Positions 15,112-24,663 of a DNA stretch of 58,524 bases are shown here, in pieces. Made by a program: the position numbers and the translations under genes. The stretch spans positions 1 through 58,524 of the forward strand of contig JAAYMU010000148.1 of assembly GCA_012521215.1 (NCBI GenBank), given 5' to 3'. The notes beneath the pieces are model-generated. The model did no database searches. It was not told where the DNA came from and was given only the letters and a program-made list of their open reading frames with translations. Origin of the DNA: Peptococcaceae bacterium (GTDB lineage: Bacteria; Bacillota; Desulfitobacteriia; Desulfitobacteriales; Syntrophobotulaceae). Numbering within the stretch: position 1 is the stretch's first letter; every line of letters begins with the position of its first letter.

Positions 15112-16944
15112 TTAATTATGTGTTGCCAGAGCACGTCGCTTTTCATACTTAACTCTGGAATTCTTGTCCAAAAATCTTTTGCGCAGGCGGATATTAACAG
15201 GTGTTATTTCCACTAATTCATCTTCATTGATATACTCCAAAGCCTCTTCCAAGCTGAAAGTCCTGGGTGGTTCCAGGCGCAGGCTTTCATCGGCTCCGCT
15301 GGCCCGCATATTGGTTAACTGTTTTTTACGGGTGATATTAACATCTATGTCCTGTTCTCTGTTGCTTTCACCGACAATCATGCCTTCGTAAACTTTGGTG
15401 CCGGGGTTAATAAAAATCCGGCCCCGTTCCTGGAGATGATAAATTGCATAGGCTGTGGATTCACCAGGTTCAGAGGCCACCAGTGCACCTCTGCTCCTTC
15501 TTTGGATTTCACCCTTGTAGGGCTGGAAGGAGTGGAAGACATGCGACATTATGCCTTCTCCCTTGGTTTCGGTCAAAAAATCACCGCGAAAGCCAATTAG
15601 GCCGCGCGCAGGAATGACGAATTCCAGTCGGGTTACGCCGCCGGGTAAATTTACCATATCAGTCATTTCCCCTTTACGGGAGCTGACCATTTCGATGACG
15701 GTTCCGGTGGAGGAATCAGGAACATCGCAGGTTAAAAGTTCATAAGGTTCACATTTAACTTTATTTATTTCTTTAATAATTACCTCCGGTTTGGAAACCT
15801 GCAGTTCGTATCCCTCCCGGCGCATATTTTCTATAAGGATGGAGAGATGGAGTTCTCCCCGTCCGGAAACCTTAAAGGTATCGGTATCTTCTGTTTCTTC
15901 CACCCTGAGGCTGACGTTGGTCTCAATCTCTTTAAACAATCTTTCTCTTAGTTGGCGGGACGTCACATATTTGCCCTCAGTTCCGGCAAAAGGACTGGTA
16001 TTAACCATAAACATCATAGTCAGAGTAGGTTCGTCGATTTCCATAGCCGGCAGGGGTTCGGGGTTTAGAACATCGGCAATAGTTTCGCCAATACTAATAT
16101 TGGGAATGCCGCTGACAGCTACAATATCCCCGGCATCAACTTCCTGAGCAGGAACGCGGCTTAGATTTTCAAAGGTAAAAATCTTGCCGGTTTTAACGTT
16201 TTCTACTGTGGAGTCCCGTTTGATTACGGCTACCGGGGAGTTAGGGATAAGTTTGCCGCGAAAAACGCGGCCAATAGCGATTTTACCCAGGTAGTCGTTA
16301 TAATCCAGTGTAGTTACCAGCATCTGCAAGGGCAGATCGGGATAAGATTCGGGAGCGGAAATTTCACGGAGAATGGTTTCAAATAGGGGGACAAGATCAC
16401 TGCTCATTTTTCCCGGTTCATGACCGGCTGTGCCTTGGCGAGCAGAGGTATAGATCACTGGAAAATCAAGCTGCTCTTCGCTTGCTCCCAATTGTAAAAA
16501 TAATTCCAAAACCTCATCCACAACTTGATAGGCCCGGGCGTTCGGACGGTCAATTTTATTGATAACGACAATACATTTAAGATTTAGTTCCAGAGCTTTG
16601 CGTAGAACAAACTTGGTTTGGGGCATGGGTCCTTCAAAGGCATCAACAACCAGCAAAACCCCGTCCACCATTTTTAAAACCCGTTCCACCTCACCGCTGA
16701 AATCGGCATGGCCGGGTGTATCAACAATGTTTATCTTTACACCCTGCCAAATAACAGATGTATTTTTAGCGAGGATGGTAATTCCCCTTTCCTTTTCCAG
16801 CTCGTTGGAATCCATAATTCTTTCTTCTACTTTTTCATTGCTGCGGAAGGCGCCGCTTTGCCTGAGCATAACATCTACCAGGCTGGTCTTGCCATGATCA
16901 ACGTGAGCAATAATTGCGATGTTTCGTAAACTTTCTGCTTGCAT
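15112..16944 (-). CDS. typA: Ribosome-associated GTPase TypA/BipA
   Basis: A 610-residue translational GTPase with G1 AHVDHGKT (13-20), G2/G3 [10 protein letters not shown] and DTPGHADF, and NKID for G4. The length and the C-terminal region [19 protein letters not shown] and LTETKGEG are the TypA/BipA signature. It binds the 70S ribosome and assists 50S assembly and stress or cold adaptation. AGGAG precedes the ATG. The gene is followed on the same strand by a DUF1360-like gene and is divergent from the CHAP-domain gene. Confidence 0.97.
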   Translation of the reverse strand: MQAESLRNIAIIAHVDHGKTSLVDVMLRQSGAFRSNEKVEERIMDSNELEKERGITILAKNTSVIWQGVKINIVDTPGHADFSGEVERVLKMVDGVLLVVDAFEGPMPQTKFVLRKALELNLKCIVVINKIDRPNARAYQVVDEVLELFLQLGASEEQLDFPVIYTSARQGTAGHEPGKMSSDLVPLFETILREISAPESYPDLPLQMLVTTLDYNDYLGKIAIGRVFRGKLIPNSPVAVIKRDSTVENVKTGKIFTFENLSRVPAQEVDAGDIVAVSGIPNISIGETIADVLNPEPLPAMEIDEPTLTMMFMVNTSPFAGTEGKYVTSRQLRERLFKEIETNVSLRVEETEDTDTFKVSGRGELHLSILIENMRREGYELQVSKPEVIIKEINKVKCEPYELLTCDVPDSSTGTVIEMVSSRKGEMTDMVNLPGGVTRLEFVIPARGLIGFRGDFLTETKGEGIMSHVFHSFQPYKGEIQRRSRGALVASEPGESTAYAIYHLQERGRIFINPGTKVYEGMIVGESNREQDIDVNITRKKQLTNMRASGADESLRLEPPRTFSLEEALEYINEDELVEITPVNIRLRKRFLDKNSRVKYEKRRALATHN

Positions 16945-17186
16945 AAATAATTCTCCTGTACTAAGATGAGATTTGTATTTTGTGACTAGCTAGATGAAAG
17001 TTGTAGGATTTAAAATAATAAATTGTAGTTTTGACGTTTTATGACTTGCCGGCAGGATATTGCCTAATAACCTTTAATATTATAATTAGCTTTAAACTGA
17101 TTTTCAAATAAAATACAATTCTGTTTGTTTTTTATGACTAAGAACAGCATTTTTTAGCTATCATAATTCAAAATAGGGTGATAACA

Positions 17187-17876
17187 ATGCGTTATAAAAG
17201 ATCTGGCCAAAATCCATTTGCCGCCAGTATTTTGTTAATAGTTGTGGCTTTAATTATAGTTTCCGGAAGCAGAATTTTAGCTGAACAAAAGGATGACGAG
17301 GCAAAACCGCTTCCCAGCTACGGTTTTCAAGCAGCCGTTAGTAGCGACCAGAGAGAGCAAACTCCGGAAGTTAAGCGTCAAAGTGATTTTGAACCGGGAG
17401 TTAAAATAGATGAATATAAGGGAATAGCGGTTTATTCCAATGGCACGGATTATTTGTCCAGTCATGGTCTACATTATAGTGAAGACGGGTATTATTACGG
17501 TTATAAATGGCAGTGTGTTGAGTTTGTGAAGCGTTTCTATTATGAAAGATTTAAACACAGCATGCCAGATGGGGCCGGCAATGCCAAGTACTTTTTTAAC
17601 ACTCTGCTGGAGCAGGGTGAGTTTAACCAGCAGCGGGGTCTGTATCAGTATAGAAACGGCGGAGATGTTAGACCTCAAGCCGATGATCTATTAGTGTTTA
17701 CTAAGGGCCCATATGGCCATGTGGCCATTATTAGCGATGTAGGGGATGACTGGGTGGAAGTAGTTCAGCAGAACTCTGAAGTTACCAGGGAAAGACTACA
17801 AATGGAAGTCAAAGATGGGACCTACACCATATACGGAGAAAAAGAACCGGCCGGCTGGCTTAGAATTGAGAAATAG
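17187..17876 (+). CDS. Exported CHAP-domain peptidase/amidase
   Basis: A 229-residue protein with an N-terminal signal peptide or membrane anchor (about 11-30) and a C-terminal CHAP domain: Cys110 in KWQCVEFVKRFYY, His178 in GPYGHVAII and Asn196 in VVQQNS form the usual Cys-His-Asn set. CHAP enzymes cleave amide bonds in peptidoglycan or in glutathionylspermidine-like compounds. It acts outside the membrane and probably on the cell wall. I use the ATG at 17187 because AGGGTG lies six bases upstream; a GTG at 17178 is also in frame but overlaps that site. It is monocistronic. Confidence 0.85.
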   Translation: MRYKRSGQNPFAASILLIVVALIIVSGSRILAEQKDDEAKPLPSYGFQAAVSSDQREQTPEVKRQSDFEPGVKIDEYKGIAVYSNGTDYLSSHGLHYSEDGYYYGYKWQCVEFVKRFYYERFKHSMPDGAGNAKYFFNTLLEQGEFNQQRGLYQYRNGGDVRPQADDLLVFTKGPYGHVAIISDVGDDWVEVVQQNSEVTRERLQMEVKDGTYTIYGEKEPAGWLRIEK

Positions 17877-18006
17877 TATTTATCAGACCGCAATGTCTAA
17901 CTCCTAGGGCTTGTTTATTACCCAAATAATATGGTATATTGATTTAAAACATATTTTCCGTCGAAAATGGAAAAAATATATTTAAGAGTAATGTAAAGGA
18001 GAGCTT

Positions 18007-18648
18007 ATGAGAATCCCCAATCATATTGGTGTAATTCCTGACGGTAATAGGAGATGGGCTGAAAAGAGAGGGCTGCCCAAAGAAATGGGGTATAATGAGG
18101 GATTACAGCCGGGATTGCGTTTGCTTAAATTATGCCAGGAAGTTGGGGTCGAAGAATTAACTTATTATGGTTTTACGGTCGACAATACGAAAAGGCCTGC
18201 AGTTCAAACCAGAGCATTTATTCAATCTTGCATAGATGCCGTAGAACTGATTGCCAATGAAGATGTATCTTTATTGGTGATCGGCAATACCGATTCCAAG
18301 ATGTTTCCCAAAGCCCTGCTTCCTTATACCACCAGGACCGAATTCGGTAAAGGGGGTATAAAGGTAAATTTTCTCGTAAACTATGGATGGGAATGGGATT
18401 TAGCCAACCTTTTGGCCCATGATAATAAACGCAAGAAAATTATGAATTACCTGAAATCAAATGATATATCCAGAGTGGATCTTTTGTTGCGCTGGGGAGG
18501 CCGAAGGCGTTTAAGCGGTTTTTTGCCGGCGCAGTGTGCTTATGCTGACATTTATGTTATTGATGATTACTGGCCCGACTTTAAAGACGAGCATTTTTAT
18601 GAAGCGTTAAAATGGTATGACAAACAGGACATAACACTTGGGGGCTGA
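18007..18648 (+). CDS. Divergent cis-prenyltransferase (undecaprenyl diphosphate synthase family)
   Basis: A 213-residue protein with the UppS fold pattern: IPDGNRRWAEKRG with Asp12 for Mg-diphosphate, NYG near 125 and WPDF near 189. Several residues conserved in true UppS differ: the GHxxG histidine is Tyr29, the NW of NWxRP is NT (60-61), and the C-terminal RTxGExRLS reads RWGGRRRLS, so the Glu is Arg. Length is shorter than the usual 240-250. It is probably a family member with a different or reduced prenyl transfer activity; a normal uppS would be expected elsewhere. GGAGAG precedes the ATG. It is monocistronic. Confidence 0.8.
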   Translation: MRIPNHIGVIPDGNRRWAEKRGLPKEMGYNEGLQPGLRLLKLCQEVGVEELTYYGFTVDNTKRPAVQTRAFIQSCIDAVELIANEDVSLLVIGNTDSKMFPKALLPYTTRTEFGKGGIKVNFLVNYGWEWDLANLLAHDNKRKKIMNYLKSNDISRVDLLLRWGGRRRLSGFLPAQCAYADIYVIDDYWPDFKDEHFYEALKWYDKQDITLGG

Positions 18649-18673
18649 ACTGAAATTTTTTGAGTGGCAATGC

Positions 18674-18703
18674 TTGACAGGACTGGCCTTTAATTGTTAT
18701 TAT
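18674..18703 (+). promoter_or_regulatory. Promoter of the leuA T-box transcript
   Basis: TTGACA (18674-18679), an 18-base spacer and TATTAT (18698-18703) place a start near 18710, directly before the T-box stem I. Both hexamers are near consensus. Confidence 0.7.
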
Positions 18704-18714
18704 GTTAGGAAATA

Positions 18715-18992
18715 TGCGCAAAGACTATGACAGGGAACAGTAAGCTGCTTAAGCTTGTACAGAGAGCCGCGGACGGTGAAAAGCGGTCAAGAAGAAGGAG
18801 CCGAACTCCCCCTTGAGTTTCCGGTCGAACCCTGAAAAAGGCAGTAGAACCGGACGGAAGCTTCTACCGTTAAAAGGAAGGAGATATCGGATATATATCC
18901 CGTATCTTACAGAGTGAACGGCCTGCCGTTAATTTGAGTGGTACCGCGAAGAAGAACCTTCGTCTCAATACAGAGACGAAGGTTTATTTTTT
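18715..18992 (+). promoter_or_regulatory. Leucine-specific T-box leader of leuA
   Basis: The leader contains the standard T-box landmarks in order: an AGAGAG loop near 18759, GGTG...GCGG, a specifier region GAACTCCCCCTTGAG near 18802 with CTC (Leu) as the likely specifier codon, an AGTAG motif near 18842 and the T-box sequence TGGTACCGCG (18939-18948). A terminator follows: AACCTTCGTCTC (18955-18966) pairs with GAGACGAAGGTT (18973-18984), then T residues. Uncharged tRNA-Leu would pair with the specifier and the T-box and stop terminator formation, so leuA is made when leucine is short. The specifier reading is by eye. Confidence 0.9.
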
Positions 18993-19056
18993 CAATCGGG
19001 AGTTTTTTTACCCTAATTCTTGCCTGAAAAGAAAAAAATTTAAAGGAGGAATATAT

Positions 19057-20613
19057 ATGCGGAGATTGTATTTTTTCGATACAACTTTGCGAGATGGAGA
19101 ACAATCTTTAGGCATAACTCTAAATGTTAGAGAAAAATTAGATATTGCTCGGCAGATTGTCAAGCTGGGTGTAGATGTTATTGAAGCCGGTTTTCCTGCC
19201 TCTTCTCCCGGAGATTTTGAAGCGGTGAGGATTATCACCCGGGAGATTAAAGGGGCCGTGATCTGCGGTCTTTCCAGGTCGGTGCCTAATGATATTGATC
19301 TTTGCGCCGAGGCTTTACGTGGAGCTGAGTATCCCCGCATTCATACCGGAATTGCTGTTTCACCGATTCATATGGAAAAAAAGCTGCGTCTTTCGCCGGA
19401 CCAAGTGATTGAAATGGCGGTTGGAGCAGTCAAACATGCTAAAAAATATATGAATGACGTCGAGTTTTATGCCGAAGACGCTTTTCGCAGTAATAGAGAA
19501 TTCCTAGTTAAAATCCTGACCAAAGTTATTGATGCCGGAGCGACTGTAGTTAACATTCCGGATACGGTAGGTTATGCTACTCCCTGGGAGTATGGAGAAC
19601 TTGTTTCTTACGTTAAACAGCACGTGCCCAACATTGATAAGGTCATACTAAGCATTCATTGCCATAATGATCTGGGAATGGCTACCGCTAACTCTTTAGC
19701 GGGGATTAAGGCCGGAGCCGACCAGATAGAGGGGACTATTAACGGCATCGGCGAAAGGGCAGGCAATACTTCTCTGGAAGAAGTAATAATGGCTATATAT
19801 ACCCAGAAAAAAGATTACGGAGTTGAGACCAAAATAAACACCAAGGAGATAGCAGCTACCAGCAGGCTTGTATCCTTGATTACCGGGGTTCCGGTACCAA
19901 ATCACAAGGCTATAGTCGGTGCCAATGCCTTTATGCACGCTTCCGGGATCCACCAGGATGGGGTTTTGAAAGATACCCAGACTTATGAGATTATTGACCC
20001 CGAGATTATTGGTATTCCCAGGAATCAAATTGTCTTAACAGCTAGATCGGGGCGGCATGCTTTAAAACACCGTTTGCAAGAATTAGGGTATGTTTTACCG
20101 GATTCTCAGTTGGAGCAGGTTTATGAAAGTTTTTTACTCTTGGCAGATAAAAAACAGGAGATCTACGATGAGGATTTGCACGCCCTTATGGGAGAAACAA
20201 AAGCCGTTCCTAAGCTGTTCCGGCTTAAAAATATTGCCGTAGCTACTTCCGGGTCCCAATCAGCGACCGCAACTGTTACTATTGCCATTAACGACCAGGA
20301 GGAAGTTACAGATGCCGCGATTGGCAATGGTCCCGTGGATGCGGTATTTAAAGCTATTGATCGTATAACGGGCAATCAGGCCAAATTGGAAGACTTTAGT
20401 TTAAGGTCCGTGAGCAGGGGAACGGAAGCCCAAGGCAATGCCACTGTTAAGATTAGCTCTGCTCAAAATTCTTATATCGGTCGAGGAGTAAACACCGATA
20501 TAATTACGGCCAGCGCTCAGGCCTATTTAGATGCTGTTTCGAAATTAATGGAAAGAGAAAGGGACAAGAATGAAAGTAAAGCGGACCTTCCGGACTCACC
20601 ACATAGAGCCTGA
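19057..20613 (+). CDS. leuA: 2-isopropylmalate synthase
   Basis: A 518-residue enzyme, the usual length for LeuA. The catalytic TIM barrel carries TTLRDGEQS (9-17), VSPIHMEKKLRLS near 101, the metal ligands HCHND (201-205) and NGIGERAGN (229-237), with HASGIHQDGVLK near 295. The LeuA dimer/allosteric domain runs from about 385 to the end, expected to bind leucine. It condenses acetyl-CoA with 2-oxoisovalerate, the first step of leucine synthesis. AAAGGAGGA precedes the ATG at 19057. Control by the upstream Leu T-box supports LeuA rather than citramalate synthase. leuBCD are not adjacent. The 3' end overlaps the rluA-type gene by 44 bases. Confidence 0.94.
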   Translation: MRRLYFFDTTLRDGEQSLGITLNVREKLDIARQIVKLGVDVIEAGFPASSPGDFEAVRIITREIKGAVICGLSRSVPNDIDLCAEALRGAEYPRIHTGIAVSPIHMEKKLRLSPDQVIEMAVGAVKHAKKYMNDVEFYAEDAFRSNREFLVKILTKVIDAGATVVNIPDTVGYATPWEYGELVSYVKQHVPNIDKVILSIHCHNDLGMATANSLAGIKAGADQIEGTINGIGERAGNTSLEEVIMAIYTQKKDYGVETKINTKEIAATSRLVSLITGVPVPNHKAIVGANAFMHASGIHQDGVLKDTQTYEIIDPEIIGIPRNQIVLTARSGRHALKHRLQELGYVLPDSQLEQVYESFLLLADKKQEIYDEDLHALMGETKAVPKLFRLKNIAVATSGSQSATATVTIAINDQEEVTDAAIGNGPVDAVFKAIDRITGNQAKLEDFSLRSVSRGTEAQGNATVKISSAQNSYIGRGVNTDIITASAQAYLDAVSKLMERERDKNESKADLPDSPHRA

Positions 20614-21475
20614 ACACCAAGGCTTAACCGTTGAAGAATATTTAAAAAAAAAGCTGCAGTTATCCGGAAGGAAGATACAAAAAATAACCAGGCTTAAAGG
20701 TATTCTGCTTAATAATAAACCGGTTTACCTGCAAAAGAAGCTTAAAGCCGGTCAGATGTTAAATGTTTTGGAGCTCAGCGATCAAAGCTATGGTGTTGAT
20801 CCCGAGCCCGGGGTTATCGATATTTTGTATGAAGACAGCCGAATTATTATTTTAGATAAACCCGGCGGTCTTCTGGTTCATCCGGCCGGCCGGACTAGGC
20901 ACGGGACGCTGGCCAATTATCTGGCCGCTTACTTTGCCCAAAACGGCAAGGTTTGCACCATTAGGCCGCTTCACCGTCTTGACCGGGATACGACCGGCTG
21001 TGTAGCCTTTGCCAAAGATTCCTTAACCCAGACCATCTTGGAAAAACAATTACTAAAAGGTAGTTTTAAACGTTCTTATCTGGCTATTGTTCAAGGAGTT
21101 TTGGAACCGCTTGAGGGAACGATTGATGCTCCTATCGGATCGCATCCCTTTAAGCCAAACCGCAGGGCTATAAATGAGCAGGGGGAAAAAGCTCTCACTC
21201 ATTATCGCACCGTTTTGACCTCCCAAGGGATGTCTCTTTTGACCCTAACTCTGGAAACGGGCAGAACGCATCAGATTAGGGTGCATTTGGCTTCGGTAGG
21301 GCATCCGGTAATCGGCGATAAAATATATGGAAAAAGCTCGCCGCTTATTAGGCGGCAAGCTTTACATGCTCAATCTTTGGAATTTCTTCATCCTGAGGAT
21401 GGGAGGAAAATTAAGGTGCAGGCCCCCTTTCCCGCGGATTTTGCTTTCTTTAATATCCCAGGCTGTGATTTTTAA
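20570..21475 (+). CDS. RluA-family 23S/tRNA pseudouridine synthase
   Basis: A 301-residue protein with an N-terminal S4 RNA-binding domain (about 20-75) and an RluA catalytic domain. The catalytic Asp138 lies in HRLDRDTTG; LVHPAGRTRHGTLAN and ETGRTHQIRVHL are further family motifs. It isomerises uridine in rRNA or tRNA; the site is not predictable here (RluD-type by length). The ATG at 20570 lies inside the end of leuA in another frame with AAAGGGA upstream, so it is probably translated by coupling. It ends two bases before the convergent speD stop. Confidence 0.93.
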   Translation: MKVKRTFRTHHIEPEHQGLTVEEYLKKKLQLSGRKIQKITRLKGILLNNKPVYLQKKLKAGQMLNVLELSDQSYGVDPEPGVIDILYEDSRIIILDKPGGLLVHPAGRTRHGTLANYLAAYFAQNGKVCTIRPLHRLDRDTTGCVAFAKDSLTQTILEKQLLKGSFKRSYLAIVQGVLEPLEGTIDAPIGSHPFKPNRRAINEQGEKALTHYRTVLTSQGMSLLTLTLETGRTHQIRVHLASVGHPVIGDKIYGKSSPLIRRQALHAQSLEFLHPEDGRKIKVQAPFPADFAFFNIPGCDF

Positions 21476-21477
21476 AG

Positions 21478-22293
21478 TTAAAAAATATTTCTTCCGGAAA
21501 AAATCTCCAGCATTTCATGCTTGATTCTTTGTTTGATTCGGCGGCGTTTGCTCGGCGTAAGTTCCTCTTTTTCTGTTCCGAACAAATAATGGTCCAGATT
21601 AAACTCTTTTAGCAGCATTTTGGTATGAAAAGTGTAATCTTGGTAAACGTTGACATCAATCATTTGATATTTGTTACGGGTTTCTTCGGAAATAAAATTT
21701 TGAATAGAATTAATCTTATGATCAATAAAGTGTTTTCTGCCGTTCACGTCACGGGTAAACCCCCGCACCCGGTAATCAATAATGGCAATATCGGGTTCAA
21801 AACTGGTAATGAGGAAATTTAAAGCCTTAAGTGGTGAAATCTGGCCGCAGGTAGAGACATCAATGTCAGCCCGGAAAGTACTTATGCCTTTATCCGGGTG
21901 ATTTTCTGGATAGGTATGAACGGTAATATGGCTTTTATCCAGGTGGCCCACAATAGCCTCCGAAGTCGGTCCGGGGACTTCATTTTCTTCAATTTTTATG
22001 GGACCATCGTTAATAACCTCATTCTCAGCGACGAGCATGGTGACACTTGCCCCTTGGGGATCATAGTCTTGATTGGCAATATTTAGAATATTAGCTTCAA
22101 TTATTTCGGCCACAGAAGTAAGAATCTTAACCAGGCGGTCCGCATTATATTCTTCATCAATATACTCGATATACTTTTTATGTTGATCCTGACTAAGAGC
22201 ATAGCAAATATCGTAAAAATTAAAGCTTAAGGTCTTAGTGAGGTTATTAAAACCGTATAATTTAAGTTTTTTATTAATGGGCCGGATTTTCAT
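21478..22293 (-). CDS. speD: S-adenosylmethionine decarboxylase proenzyme (E. coli type)
   Basis: A 271-residue proenzyme of the class 1A SpeD type, longer than the 120-residue Bacillus SpeH form. Self-cleavage is expected at Lys120-Ser121 ([12 protein letters not shown]), giving a pyruvoyl group on the alpha subunit; [11 protein letters not shown] near residue 145 carries the catalytic Cys. The product, decarboxylated SAM, is the aminopropyl donor for spermidine. No speE, speA or speB is next to it. The gene is monocistronic. Confidence 0.95.
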   Translation of the reverse strand: MKIRPINKKLKLYGFNNLTKTLSFNFYDICYALSQDQHKKYIEYIDEEYNADRLVKILTSVAEIIEANILNIANQDYDPQGASVTMLVAENEVINDGPIKIEENEVPGPTSEAIVGHLDKSHITVHTYPENHPDKGISTFRADIDVSTCGQISPLKALNFLITSFEPDIAIIDYRVRGFTRDVNGRKHFIDHKINSIQNFISEETRNKYQMIDVNVYQDYTFHTKMLLKEFNLDHYLFGTEKEELTPSKRRRIKQRIKHEMLEIFSGRNIF

Positions 22294-22510
22294 AGTATTT
22301 CACACCTGTTTGCTGGATAGATTAAAAAAACATTTCCTTAACACAATAAAAAATTATATACTTTTCTTAGGTAGCTTTCAACTTAAGCAGAATAAATTAC
22401 GATTTATATAAAACCTTGTTATACTTAAAATACTGTATAAATAGGCATTTTTTATGCAAAGAATTGTTTAAAAAAAATTTATTGGTCAATAATGGTAAAG
22501 GTGAGAATGC

Positions 22511-23290
22511 ATGAGTATAGGCTTTTTTGACTCCGGGGTAGGCGGCATCACGGTTTTGGCTGAGGCTTTGAAACAGCTCCCTAAAGAGAATTATATCTAT
22601 TATGCCGATACGGATCATGTTCCCTACGGTACAAAAAGTAAAGAACAAGTAAAAAAGTTCGTGCTGGAAGCTGTTGATTTTTTGGCTGCCCAAGGAATAA
22701 AAGCTTTAGTAGTGGCTTGTAATACAGCAACCAGTATTGCTATAAATGATCTACGTGCTAAGTACAGCTTTCCGATTCTGGGAATGGAGCCGGCAGTTAA
22801 ACCGGCGGTGGAAAGAAACGGTACGAAAAGAATTCTGGTCACAGCCACCCCTCTTACTCTGCGGGAAGAAAAGTATCAAAATTTAATTGCCAGGTTTGAT
22901 AAAGCCCATCTGGTTGACGGCTTAGCCTTGCCTGAACTTGTAGAGTTTGCCGAGAATTTTGTGTTTGATCCTGGTATTATCCAAGCTTATCTGCAACAAA
23001 AACTGGTCGGTTATGATTTAAGTTCTTATGGGACCGTGGTGTTAGGGTGTACCCATTTCCCTTTTTATAAGAACTGCTTCCGAAAAGTGTTTCCGCCGGG
23101 GACTGATATTATAGACGGAAGTACAGGGACAGTTAATTATCTTAAGAAAATATTGCTGGAAAGGGATCTCTGCCAAAACGGCCAGGGTAAAGTTATATAT
23201 TATTCTTCAGGCAGGAAACAGGCCGCCAATATAAAATATGCAAAATATTTGAGAATTCTCCAGGTTGCTAACTCTGCCTCCCAAGCATAG
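22511..23290 (+). CDS. murI: Glutamate racemase
   Basis: A 259-residue MurI with the two catalytic cysteines in the expected places: Cys70 in VVACNTAT and Cys180 in LGCTHFPF, and the N-terminal GFFDSGVGG. It makes D-glutamate for peptidoglycan in the cytoplasm. AAAGGTGAG precedes the ATG. A small membrane protein gene follows after 45 bases and may be cotranscribed. Confidence 0.96.
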   Translation: MSIGFFDSGVGGITVLAEALKQLPKENYIYYADTDHVPYGTKSKEQVKKFVLEAVDFLAAQGIKALVVACNTATSIAINDLRAKYSFPILGMEPAVKPAVERNGTKRILVTATPLTLREEKYQNLIARFDKAHLVDGLALPELVEFAENFVFDPGIIQAYLQQKLVGYDLSSYGTVVLGCTHFPFYKNCFRKVFPPGTDIIDGSTGTVNYLKKILLERDLCQNGQGKVIYYSSGRKQAANIKYAKYLRILQVANSASQA

Positions 23291-23335
23291 ATTATACAAA
23301 TACCATTATTTGGCAATAAAAGGAGGTAGAGTTTT

Positions 23336-23602
23336 TTGCATTTATTTAGAAATGTATGCTATGAAAGCATAGCGCCTTATCAAGGCAGGCAAGTCACCCT
23401 GTTTCTTAGGGACGGAAGGCAATACACCGGACAAATAGTTCAAGTCTATCGCGATGGTATACTATTCCACTCTTCTAATCCCGGTTTCTTTTTTCTACCT
23501 TTTGCGGCCATAGCTCTTTTGGCCTTATCATTTGGAGTCGGCTATAGTGTTGGACGCACTTCCTATCCCCGATATGGTTGGGGTGGATATCCGTATTTTT
23601 AG
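23336..23602 (+). CDS. Small LSm-like membrane protein of unknown function
   Basis: An 88-residue protein started by TTG with AGGAGG at good distance. Residues 10-45 resemble a short Sm/LSm beta-barrel strand set (GRQVTLFLRDGRQYTGQIV, then VYRDGILFHS). A membrane helix follows (about 50-70, FFFLPFAAIALLALSF), and the C-terminus is Gly/Tyr/Pro-rich (YPRYGWGGYPYF). Similar small proteins occur in spore-formers with unknown role. It lies behind murI and is closed by a terminator. Confidence 0.7.
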   Translation: MHLFRNVCYESIAPYQGRQVTLFLRDGRQYTGQIVQVYRDGILFHSSNPGFFFLPFAAIALLALSFGVGYSVGRTSYPRYGWGGYPYF

Positions 23603-23616
23603 AAGAACCCATTGTT

Positions 23617-23667
23617 AAAAAAATTTGGGAGCTAGCAACAAAACTTTGCTATCTCTCAATTTTTTAG
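23617..23667 (+). terminator. Terminator after murI/LSm-like gene
   Basis: A long stem pairs AAAAAATTTGGGAGCTAGCAA (21 bases, here given as AAAAAATT-TGGGAG-CTAGCAA; 23617-23638) with TTGCTATCTCTCAATTTTTT (23645-23665), ending in T residues. Confidence 0.8.
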
Positions 23668-23700
23668 GAGCATGCTCTGGGCATTTTTCAATAAGAAAGA

Positions 23701-23731
23701 GGTGTAGTAAAACTTAGTTTTGTTACACCCC
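23701..23731 (-). terminator. Terminator of the LolA-like lipoprotein gene
   Basis: GGTGTAGTAAAAC (23701-23713) pairs with GTTTTGTTACACC (23717-23729) with one mismatch. On the minus strand it is followed by a T-rich CTCTTTCTT run, 37 bases past the lipoprotein stop. Confidence 0.65.
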
Positions 23732-23767
23732 TGTTATAAAGCCATAGGCAGAAGTAGCGGGCAGAAC

Positions 23768-24496
23768 TTATCGGCATTTAGCGACGTTGCCCATAATATC
23801 ATTGAGATCTATTATTTGGATATATTCAGGCAGGTCAAAGGTCCCAACGGGCACTGCTCCGGCTCCGATTCTGATGTTTTTATATTCGGAAGTAGTGGTC
23901 TGACCGTCGAGGGTTTGTTCGAATTTTACGACTATACCATGATCTTTACTCAGCCATTCTTTAAAACTACCCTCTTCCGTACTAAAGGAAAGGACTTGAC
24001 ATTCCATGCCGTTAACGGTTTGGGTTCCAGTCAGCTTATAATCATTTTCATTTAGATATGCGAGGAAATCCATGGGGGTAATGTTGTCCAACCCGTCGTA
24101 TTCACAGATTTTTTGTTTGGTGGCCATATCCTCTCCGGGCAGATAAGAAATAACCTCGTCTTTTTCGAAGTCAAATAAACAGTAAGTTCTCTTTCCGTTC
24201 ATAAGGGTATTGGTTTTCATTTTTGTTTCCTTAAACCACACTCTGCTCTCAGAAGAGATTCCACCTCCGACTATGATCAGATCATAACTAATTTCCGTAA
24301 TGCCATTGCCTTTGGTGAGCAAGGCAGAGATAGAATCTTTATCTGTGGAGGATTTATTATCAACAGATGAAAGCGCCGTTGAAAAAGAAGGCGAGGGATC
24401 AGAAGTTTCAGGTGCATTTTTGGAGCTACAGGCGCTAACTACAATGCTACTTAGTATAAAGAAGGTAATTATTAATACTCTGGTAGTGGCGTTCAT
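23768..24496 (-). CDS. LolA-like lipoprotein
   Basis: A 242-residue protein with a lipoprotein signal (lipobox VSAC, Cys23), a Ser-rich linker to about residue 55, and a domain resembling LolA/LppX-type lipoprotein carriers (ISYDLIIVGGGISSESRVWF, then MNGKRTYCLFDF and VNGMECQVLSF). It sits on the outer face of the cytoplasmic membrane. In Gram-positive bacteria such proteins have no Lol role; some act in envelope or sporulation processes. The specific function is unknown. GGAGGATAAAAG precedes the ATG. Confidence 0.75.
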   Translation of the reverse strand: MNATTRVLIITFFILSSIVVSACSSKNAPETSDPSPSFSTALSSVDNKSSTDKDSISALLTKGNGITEISYDLIIVGGGISSESRVWFKETKMKTNTLMNGKRTYCLFDFEKDEVISYLPGEDMATKQKICEYDGLDNITPMDFLAYLNENDYKLTGTQTVNGMECQVLSFSTEEGSFKEWLSKDHGIVVKFEQTLDGQTTTSEYKNIRIGAGAVPVGTFDLPEYIQIIDLNDIMGNVAKCR

Positions 24497-24663
24497 CTCT
24501 TTTATCCTCCCGAATATTTATGGATACATTTATTTAAAATGATAGCAGTATGCATATTCGCCAAAGATAAACCAATCCCCTCTGTTTGAAGAGGATTTTT
24601 ATCTTTTCTATATGGTATAATATTATTCGTCATCCGTCAAAATTATTGGGAGGGTTGATAATA

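Noticed and set aside
18934-19056. Possible N-terminal extension of leuA starting at a GTG at 18934
   Set aside because: The start lies inside the T-box sequence and the reading passes through the terminator hairpin. The ATG at 19057 has AAAGGAGG and matches the family N-terminus.
24497-24663. CIRCE element upstream of htpG
   Set aside because: No TTAGCACTC-N9-GAGTGCTAA or close variant is present.
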